From Flavobacteriales bacterium (GTDB taxonomy: Bacteria; Bacteroidota; Bacteroidia; NS11-12g; UBA955): a stretch of 5,311 bases of DNA. Each line of letters opens with the position of its first letter. Positions within the stretch are counted from its first letter, which is position 1. A model generated the notes under the pieces. That model saw only the letters and a list, made by a program, of their open reading frames with translations. It was not told where the DNA came from and ran no database searches. The stretch lies in NCBI GenBank assembly GCA_947464515.1, contig CANHXF010000138.1:1-5311 (forward strand), given 5' to 3'. Below, piece after piece: positions 1 through 5,311 of the stretch. A program made the translations under genes and the position numbers.

Positions 1-27
1 CAGTGGGGCTTTGATAAGAGAAATTGA
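1..27 (+). CDS. possible 3' end of an upstream gene (partial)
   Basis: Reading from base 1, frame 1 gives eight codons (QWGFDKRN) followed by TGA at 25-27. That stop shares one base with the ATG of the EEP gene at 27 (TGATG), a spacing typical of adjacent, translationally coupled genes in an operon. Frame 3 stops almost at once (12-14), and frame 2 runs to 35-37, inside the next gene. Eight codons cannot establish that this is coding or suggest a product; the only support is the overlap and the lack of a good Shine-Dalgarno sequence for the downstream gene. It may be plain intergenic sequence. Confidence 0.3.
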   Translation, partial: QWGFDKRN

Positions 28-1193
28 TGTTGTGTGAGAACTGTGGACTCTTGAGACGATTTTTTAGTTTGCTTTTAGTTGCGGTGGGATTAATGACCAC
101 GGGATTATCGCAAGTGCCCAAAATTGGTACGGATTCCACGTTGGATGTTGCAACTTGGAATATTGAATGGTTTGGCGATAGTTTGAATGGCCCGAGCAAT
201 GAGGTTACCCAATTAAAAAATGTGACGGAAGTGATTGCCTCTATGGATATGGACATCGTCGCGTTGTGCGAGGTGTCGAATCCGGGGTATTGGCAAAAAT
301 TGCAAAACAATTTAACCGATTATGGTGCGGTCATTACCACTTATACTCAAACTCAGAAAACGGCATTGTTGTATCGCAAATCGATGTTTAAGTTGTTGTA
401 TAGTAAGTCGATTTTGCTTGCCTATGACTACGAATTTGCGAGCGGTCGTTTTCCCTTGGAAGTGGCATTGGAAACGCAATGGGGCAGTAAAAAAGATACG
501 GTTTATTGTTGGGTGATTCATTTGAAAGCCAATACAGGAAGTACTTCGGAAAAGTTGGCATCGTACGACCGCAGGGCCAAGGCGGCTGAGGAATTAAAAA
601 AATATTTAGACCCTAAAAAGCGATTGAAAGGTTGGGTTTTGGGTGATTGGAACGATGATTTGGATGTTTCTATTGTTAGTGGCAAGGCGAGTCCATTTTT
701 GGCGTGGCGAAACGATACCAACTATGTTTTTCCAAGTTATAGGCTCACACTAGCAAAGCAAAAGAGCACGGCAAATTATTCGGAAATGATTGATCATATG
801 TCGTGTTTGCCTGCCATGAAACCCAATTGGCTATTGAATCAAAGTGGCGTGATGGTTGGCGATGCATACATTGGTAGTTATCGCCTAAACACATCGGATC
901 ATTACCCAGTTTGGGCGAAATTCTCAATGGATTTTAAAGCGCTAGACTTCCTAGGCACTGATGCGCCAATGATTGCTATACCTTTTGTTTATTGGAACGG
1001 CTTGCGATGGGAAATTGCCAGAGATTATACTGGATCGCCAATATCTGCAGGAGATACAAAGATTTACGATCTATCAGGCAAGCTCATTTTTTCTGGTCGT
1101 ATCGAGGATTTTATTCCCCAATCAGAGGGTGTGAATTATCTGCAAATAGTGCGCAGCAATGGCGAAATATTCCAGCAAATTTTGGTCCGATAA
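27..1193 (+). CDS. exported endonuclease/exonuclease/phosphatase (DNase I-like) family protein with a T9SS-like C-terminus
   Basis: This 388-residue protein probably hydrolyses phosphodiester or phosphomonoester bonds with a divalent metal. Numbering from ATG 27, residues about 10-28 (RRFF, then a hydrophobic run ending GLSQ) form a Sec signal peptide, with likely cleavage before Q29. The EEP motifs follow in order: WNIEW (N45), CEV (metal ligand E82), HLK (H165), GDWND (D207, N209), IDH (D256, H257) and SDHYP (D291, H292). All expected catalytic positions are therefore present. After the EEP core (about 38-300), the last 85 residues contain IYDLSGKLIFSG and end in ILVR. This resembles the second half of a type A T9SS sorting domain, but without the usual PNP opening. 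The start could be TTG 24 (one extra Met) or TTG 51, which would remove an odd CENC motif ahead of the signal peptide. ATG 27 is preferred because of its overlap with a possible upstream stop. An extracellular nuclease is the likeliest role, but a phosphatase or lipid-headgroup hydrolase is possible. It converges on the multicopper oxidase gene. Confidence 0.9.
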   Translation: MLCENCGLLRRFFSLLLVAVGLMTTGLSQVPKIGTDSTLDVATWNIEWFGDSLNGPSNEVTQLKNVTEVIASMDMDIVALCEVSNPGYWQKLQNNLTDYGAVITTYTQTQKTALLYRKSMFKLLYSKSILLAYDYEFASGRFPLEVALETQWGSKKDTVYCWVIHLKANTGSTSEKLASYDRRAKAAEELKKYLDPKKRLKGWVLGDWNDDLDVSIVSGKASPFLAWRNDTNYVFPSYRLTLAKQKSTANYSEMIDHMSCLPAMKPNWLLNQSGVMVGDAYIGSYRLNTSDHYPVWAKFSMDFKALDFLGTDAPMIAIPFVYWNGLRWEIARDYTGSPISAGDTKIYDLSGKLIFSGRIEDFIPQSEGVNYLQIVRSNGEIFQQILVR

Positions 1194-1249
1194 TAAGAAA
1201 ATTCGTCTCGTGGAAGGTGGGAACAGAATAATATCCTCCCGACGGGCAA

Positions 1250-2953
1250 TTACTCTTTTACGAATTTCACAACAATCGGTTGGCTGAATCCTTTTTGGAT
1301 AACCGACAGGAAATACAATCCCGTTTTTAGGTTAGAGATGTCGATGGCTTTGCCTTCTTCCGGCTGTGGGAGCATCATCGCGGTTGCACCATTGGGTTTT
1401 GTGATTTTGACATAATACACCTCGCTCCAATTAAAATTGGTATTCAAATACAGCTTGTCGTTCGCTGGATTGGGGAAAATCGAAACGGTTCCGGTGGGCG
1501 TTTTTTGAATTTCACTTTGATTGTCGGTCACCAAAAACTGTCCCATCATGCCTTCATCTTCATGTAAGGAAATGTGGCAGTGGTACATAAATGGATGACT
1601 AGCATCTGCGAAATCATCAAATTTGGCAATGAATCTAACGGTGGTGTTGGGTTTAACGAGAATCACATCTTTCCAACCGGCTTGTTCGGCTGGTGGGGCT
1701 ACTCCATTGATAGTGAGAATATTAAATTCAACGTCGTGAATATGAAACGGATGTGCAAATCCCGATGTGCTTTTGATTTGCCAAATTTCTGTATTGTTGA
1801 GGGGGACAGTATAATTGTTAAAACCATATTTGAATAATTTGTGATTTATCACAAATGCGTTTGGCCCTAAAATACCAGGAAGCCCAGTACTGTCGTTCAT
1901 GCTTAAGTATCGGGTCACCTTTGCATCTGCCGCCTTGGGATAAATGTTGCTGACCAAAGTAGTAGGCACTGTTTTGATTTCGTTGGCGGAAAGGGCATTG
2001 ATAATATTGATATGCAACAGATTGAAATCTTTCTTTCCGATGGCACTGGCGAAGGGTCCATTGGGAAAATTTTCACCGCCGGGAATGTTGTTGGCCAAAG
2101 TAGAATTAAATGCTTTGAAATCGAGTGTTTGTCCGGCTGTCATTCCTGTAAGGTTCACCAAAATCTCTACTCGCTCACCGGCTGAAAGTAGGAATCTTTT
2201 GAGCGTTGTGGGGGTGCTCAATAGTCCGCCGTCTGAGCCGATGACGTAGAAGTCGCGGTTATCGCTGAATCCAATATTAAACGATCGTTCGATGGCTGCA
2301 TTTAAGATTCGGAATCGGACCATTTGCGCGGGCAAACTGAACTGCGCACGCAGCACACCATTTGTCATTGCAGAATCGCCGTAGGGCACTGACTTGAATT
2401 GGTTGGCGGTGGTAAAACTGCGATCAGAGAGAACCAATGGGATATCGTCTACGCCATATTTTCTCGGTAATTTTAGCGCCGCTTCGGCACTATCTCTTAC
2501 GATGATTAACCCGCCAATTCCTTTGGTAATTTGATCCATTGTCATCTCGTGTAAGTGAGGATGAAACCAATAGGTACCTGCTTGATTTTTCATCTTCCAA
2601 TAGGGCCTCCAAGTGGTATTGGGTGGAATCAGTTGGTATGGGCCACCGTCCATCACTGCTGGCAAATGCATGCCATGCCAGTGAAGCGTGGTAGTATCGT
2701 TGAGTTTGTTTAATACATTCATCCGCACGGTATCGTGTTTTTGGATGATTAGGGTTGGCCCCCAAAATTTGCCGTTGATACCTGCTGTAATGGTTTGTTG
2801 ACCTTTTACAATCTGACTAAACGTATCCTTTATTACTAAGTTAAATGATTTCCCGGAGAGTGTGTCTGGAATCCAGAGGTTGTTGTATTGTGCTGAAATC
2901 AAATTGGTGAGGAACAATCCGAGACCAATGAGAATGAGTTTTTTGGAATTCAT
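1250..2953 (-). CDS. secreted multicopper oxidase (laccase/bilirubin-oxidase-like) with T9SS type A sorting domain
   Basis: This 567-residue protein should oxidise a phenolic, other organic or metal substrate at a type 1 copper and pass electrons to a trinuclear cluster that reduces O2 to water. Residues 1-21 (KK, then a hydrophobic run ending ISA) are a Sec signal peptide, probably cut before Q22. Three cupredoxin domains follow, at about 36-153, 168-315 and 345-477. All four copper motifs are intact: HWHG (H91, H93), HPHLH (H131, H133), HPFHIH (H401, H404, H406) and HCHISLHEDEGM (H458, C459, H460, H464, axial M469). Residues 490-567 form a canonical sorting domain: SIFPNPANDKLYL, then IDISNLKTGLYFLSV, ending VVKFVKE. 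This predicts outer-membrane export and surface attachment or release. The reading frame is open 79 codons further upstream. ATG 2953 is chosen because it places the signal peptide at the N-terminus and avoids overlap with the divergent gene. No Met-rich helix as in the copper-detoxifying CueO is visible, so the substrate is unknown. The core is about as long as CotA-type enzymes. Confidence 0.95.
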   Translation of the reverse strand: MNSKKLILIGLGLFLTNLISAQYNNLWIPDTLSGKSFNLVIKDTFSQIVKGQQTITAGINGKFWGPTLIIQKHDTVRMNVLNKLNDTTTLHWHGMHLPAVMDGGPYQLIPPNTTWRPYWKMKNQAGTYWFHPHLHEMTMDQITKGIGGLIIVRDSAEAALKLPRKYGVDDIPLVLSDRSFTTANQFKSVPYGDSAMTNGVLRAQFSLPAQMVRFRILNAAIERSFNIGFSDNRDFYVIGSDGGLLSTPTTLKRFLLSAGERVEILVNLTGMTAGQTLDFKAFNSTLANNIPGGENFPNGPFASAIGKKDFNLLHINIINALSANEIKTVPTTLVSNIYPKAADAKVTRYLSMNDSTGLPGILGPNAFVINHKLFKYGFNNYTVPLNNTEIWQIKSTSGFAHPFHIHDVEFNILTINGVAPPAEQAGWKDVILVKPNTTVRFIAKFDDFADASHPFMYHCHISLHEDEGMMGQFLVTDNQSEIQKTPTGTVSIFPNPANDKLYLNTNFNWSEVYYVKITKPNGATAMMLPQPEEGKAIDISNLKTGLYFLSVIQKGFSQPIVVKFVKE

Positions 2954-3044
2954 ACGGGCGGTTTGACGAGAGTTTTTGGGTTTTCCTTCGCAAACGCTTG
3001 GGAAGATTGGCAAATTAAGGCACTTCGTGTTATTTTTACACTTT
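2954..3044. promoter_or_regulatory. divergent intergenic region between the oxidase and GH13 genes
   Basis: These 91 bases lie between two start codons pointing away from each other, so promoters for both genes are probably here or just inside the genes. No confident promoter can be named. On the + strand, TATTTTTA at 3031-3038 resembles the Bacteroidota -7 element (TAnnTTTG), with a TTG at 3007-3009 lying 21 bases upstream. It is so close to ATG 3045 that the transcript would have almost no leader. On the - strand, TTAATTTG (complement of 3012-3019) is also only a near match. Neither start has a Shine-Dalgarno sequence, which is common in this phylum. No convincing operator repeat was seen. 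Confidence 0.3.
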
Positions 3045-5311
3045 ATGCAATTGCAAAAATTCCTATTCAGTGTTGTATTTTTATTTGGGTCGTCATGCTC
3101 GATGCTTGCCCAGGTTTCAATCGATAATAGTTCTTTGGGTTTGGCCCAGATGATTACGTTGCAGCCTGAAAAGACATGGGTTTGGCTCAATGGTTTTTAT
3201 CCGTACGTCTCTGAGATCGATAGTATTACGATGCCTAGCGGGTCGCCAAGTGCTCAAAACCATTTAAAGTATCAGTGGGACAGAAGTCATGGCAATTGTG
3301 ATTCGATGCAATTGTGGTGGGAAGGGGATGACTATGGCAAATCCACTGCCCTGCAGTACTTTAAAATTTGGTCGAAAGGGAAATCATTAACGGTTCCGGT
3401 TAGAAAATCAGAAAAGCAGCTCAGGGAATTTCGCTGGACGACATCGAAAGGAAAATACGAATCGGTAAAAGTGAAGGGCACGTTTAACGCGTGGAATCCT
3501 AACAATTTGGTATTGCGATGGGAAGAGGATGCAACAAAGTCTGGCGAGGGTGCTTGGGTAGGAAAAACTTGGGTGGGTCCGGGAAGTCATCAATATGTTT
3601 TTGTTGTGGATTATGCAAAAGTGCAGAAGGAAATTCGCGACCCCAACAATTCAGATTCTGTGGGAAATGGGATGGGTGGTTTTAACTCAACGTTTTTGGT
3701 TGAATCCTGCAATTTGCAGATTGAAACAGCATATACGAGTCCATCGCCCAGTGATTTCTGGAACAGCAATTTACCTACGGAGATATATGTGAGTACAAGG
3801 TTTTCTGCGGGCATCGGTAAAGGAGATTACAATAGTGTTTTGGCGATGTGGCAGAATCAAAAGTTGGAGGTGGGATTGGGTGAGCACGACAGTCAATTGG
3901 ATTTGGATATTTTGAAAATTGTGGTGCCAAAAGAGGCGTTTTCAGGAGGAAGGTTGGCATCGGAACTTTCCAATACTTTTATTAGGGTTTGGATTGGGTC
4001 TTCTGAAGGGGTGAGCAACGAAGTCTTGGTTCCTTTGGTTGGGGGCAGGGTGATGTTTGATCCGGCGAAATTCATGGATAGAAAAGACCCGCATCGCATG
4101 ATCATGTACAATCCGATGATTGATCGTTTTGTGGATGGAAACAAAGATAACAATCGACCGTTGAATCGGCCGGATGTGGATCCCAAAGTAGATTTTTATG
4201 GCGGTGATGTGGTGGGTATCAGCAAGAAAATTGAGGAGGGGTATTTTAATAATTTGGGCATTAATACGATATGGATTTCGCCGGTGGTGAAAAATCCTGA
4301 GGGGCCTTATGGGCAGTGGACGAAGACGCCGAAAACGAAGTTTAGTGGCTATCATGGCTATTGGCCGGTGTCGCTTCGCGCCACCGACCCCCGTTTCTGC
4401 ACCGAATCGGAACTCAAACAAATGATTGATATCGCTCACAAGCATCATATCAATGTCTTTCTGGATTATGTGGCCCATCACGTCCATCAAGAACATCCAC
4501 TCGTAAAACAAAAACCCGATTGGTTCACACCGCTTTATCTCCCCAATGGAAGCAAAAATACGGAGCGCTGGGACGATTATCGACTTACAACATGGTTCGA
4601 TGACTTCATGCCCACCTTCAATTATTTTAAGCCGGAGGTGGTTGATGCGATGACGGATTCTGCGTTGTGGTGGTTCAAGAATTTCGACATCGATGGATTC
4701 CGACACGATGCCACAAAACACATCCCGGATCCCTTTTGGCGTTCGCTTACCTATAAGCTAAAAACTGAGGTCGCTTTGCCCAATCATCGACCCTATTATC
4801 AAATTGGAGAAACTTACGGAAGCCCTGAATTGATAAGCAGTTACTTGGGATCAGGTACCTTGGATGCCCAGTTTGATTTTAACATGTACGATGCCGCAGT
4901 AATGGCGTTCAAAGGCCATGGTTCCTGCAAGAATTTGGCGCAAACGTTAAATGATAGCAAGAAATGGTATGGCGCCCACCACACCATGGGAAATGTGAGT
5001 GGAAACCAAGATAAACCGCGGATTATCTCTTTGTTGGATGGTAGCATCAAGGACGGCGAAGACACCAAGCAAGCGGGTTGGGATCGCGATATTCAGGTGA
5101 ACACTGCGAAAAGCGAATCAACCAATTCGGCAGCACAATCTGCGGTTGAGGACGATAACATTCACGCGCACATGAATCCTACCTCGCCCAAATTGTCCGT
5201 GCAACCCGCTTACCTCTCCGTTTTGAATATGATGGCCTTTAATATGTCGATTCCGGGAATTCCTGTTATCTATTACGGCGATGAAATTGGCATGCCCGGC
5301 GCCAACGACCC
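3045..5311 (+). CDS. exported alpha-amylase family (GH13) glycoside hydrolase, 3' end beyond the window
   Basis: A single open frame of 755 codons runs off the right edge. It probably hydrolyses or rearranges alpha-glucans such as starch or maltodextrin. Residues 1-22 form a Sec signal peptide with likely cleavage before Q23; C18 lacks a canonical lipobox. Residues 24-130 are an unassigned, Trp-rich, probably beta-rich region. Residues 135-222 look like a CBM48/glycogen-binding-type sandwich (GTFNAW at 145-150, DPNN at 199-202, FNST). Residues 223-345 may be another Ig-like module. The GH13 barrel begins with DRFVDGNKDNN (360-370) and YGGD (385-388), followed by GYHGYWP (436-441), DYVAHH (474-479, region I), LTTWFDDFMPTFNY (514-527, region V), DGFRHDATKH (nucleophile D555, R553), GET (acid/base E589), GNQDKPR (D656) and PGIPVIYYGDEIGMPG near the edge. 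The catalytic triad is complete. ATG 3045 is chosen because it gives the signal peptide; a later ATG (3102) would destroy it. The missing part should hold the barrel end, a C-terminal beta domain and perhaps a sorting domain. Subfamily and exact specificity cannot be fixed. Confidence 0.93.
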   Translation, partial: MQLQKFLFSVVFLFGSSCSMLAQVSIDNSSLGLAQMITLQPEKTWVWLNGFYPYVSEIDSITMPSGSPSAQNHLKYQWDRSHGNCDSMQLWWEGDDYGKSTALQYFKIWSKGKSLTVPVRKSEKQLREFRWTTSKGKYESVKVKGTFNAWNPNNLVLRWEEDATKSGEGAWVGKTWVGPGSHQYVFVVDYAKVQKEIRDPNNSDSVGNGMGGFNSTFLVESCNLQIETAYTSPSPSDFWNSNLPTEIYVSTRFSAGIGKGDYNSVLAMWQNQKLEVGLGEHDSQLDLDILKIVVPKEAFSGGRLASELSNTFIRVWIGSSEGVSNEVLVPLVGGRVMFDPAKFMDRKDPHRMIMYNPMIDRFVDGNKDNNRPLNRPDVDPKVDFYGGDVVGISKKIEEGYFNNLGINTIWISPVVKNPEGPYGQWTKTPKTKFSGYHGYWPVSLRATDPRFCTESELKQMIDIAHKHHINVFLDYVAHHVHQEHPLVKQKPDWFTPLYLPNGSKNTERWDDYRLTTWFDDFMPTFNYFKPEVVDAMTDSALWWFKNFDIDGFRHDATKHIPDPFWRSLTYKLKTEVALPNHRPYYQIGETYGSPELISSYLGSGTLDAQFDFNMYDAAVMAFKGHGSCKNLAQTLNDSKKWYGAHHTMGNVSGNQDKPRIISLLDGSIKDGEDTKQAGWDRDIQVNTAKSESTNSAAQSAVEDDNIHAHMNPTSPKLSVQPAYLSVLNMMAFNMSIPGIPVIYYGDEIGMPGAND

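Noticed and set aside
322..516. Short open frames in other frames within the three main genes (for example 322-516 +, 1944-2249 +, 2490-2765 -)
   Set aside because: Each lies fully inside a well-supported gene, lacks domain signatures and is explained as an out-of-frame shadow.
1194..1249. A possible bidirectional terminator between the convergent genes (CCCgacGGG at 1238-1246; CGTC/GACG further out)
   Set aside because: The stem is only three pairs, the outer pairing is short and interrupted, and no T-run directly follows on either strand.
2980..3006. An imperfect inverted repeat (TTTTCC ... GGAAGA) in the divergent region, considered as an operator or hairpin
   Set aside because: Only six pairs including a wobble, with a long spacer, in A/T-rich sequence; easily expected by chance.
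3045..3113. Lipoprotein signal for the GH13 enzyme at C18 (FGSSC)
   Set aside because: The -3 position is Gly rather than the usual Leu/Val/Ile, and a good signal peptidase I site follows at MLA|Q.
2954..3190. An N-terminal extension of the multicopper oxidase frame by 79 codons to a further upstream ATG, including CNCIKCKNNTKC
   Set aside because: It would bury the signal peptide inside the protein and overlap the 5' end of the divergent GH13 gene by about 146 bases. The cysteine cluster comes from antisense reading of the intergenic region and the GH13 start.
3942..4721. A 259-codon open frame on the minus strand
   Set aside because: It lies entirely antisense to the GH13 gene, over its barrel motifs. 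Its translation is rich in Ile, Arg and His with no recognisable domain, as expected for a mirror of conserved coding sequence.
5001..5018. Gln instead of His in GH13 region IV (GNQDKPR rather than NHD)
   Set aside because: As a novelty this is weak: from memory, many Bacteroidota GH13 proteins of this type have NQD at this point, and the catalytic Asp (D656) is present.

Overview
The window looks like chromosomal DNA from a member of the Bacteroidota. The main evidence is a clear C-terminal sorting domain of the type IX secretion system (T9SS) on one protein and a degenerate one on another. In addition, all three signal peptides end so that glutamine becomes the first mature residue, and good Shine-Dalgarno sequences are missing. 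Base composition is moderate and gene packing is tight. The genus cannot be told from this sequence.

Layout: positions 1-27 may be the last codons of an upstream gene, whose stop overlaps the next start by one base (TGATG). Positions 27-1193 (+) encode an exported endonuclease/exonuclease/phosphatase (EEP, DNase I-like) hydrolase with a C-terminal domain resembling a T9SS sorting signal. After a 56-bp convergent gap, positions 1250-2953 (-) encode a secreted three-domain multicopper oxidase with a full set of copper ligands and a canonical T9SS sorting domain. A 91-bp divergent intergenic region (2954-3044) separates it from a large exported alpha-amylase-family (GH13) enzyme that starts at 3045 (+) and runs off the right edge. 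That gene has 755 codons visible, containing N-terminal beta-sandwich modules and most of the catalytic barrel.

All three enzymes are predicted to leave the cytoplasm: a phosphoester hydrolase, a copper oxidase and a starch/maltodextrin-active hydrolase. Their orientations (convergent, then divergent) mean they do not form one operon, and nothing shows that they share a pathway. They fit the general exoenzyme repertoire of a polymer-degrading Bacteroidota. I found no RNA gene, insertion sequence, CRISPR array or other mobile element, and no stretch over 300 bases lacks a gene. I did not find a novel multi-gene system. The most useful leads are features of the GH13 protein (an unusual active-site residue, a polar insertion near the end of the barrel, and an abrupt shift in base composition inside the gene) and the degenerate sorting domain of the EEP protein.
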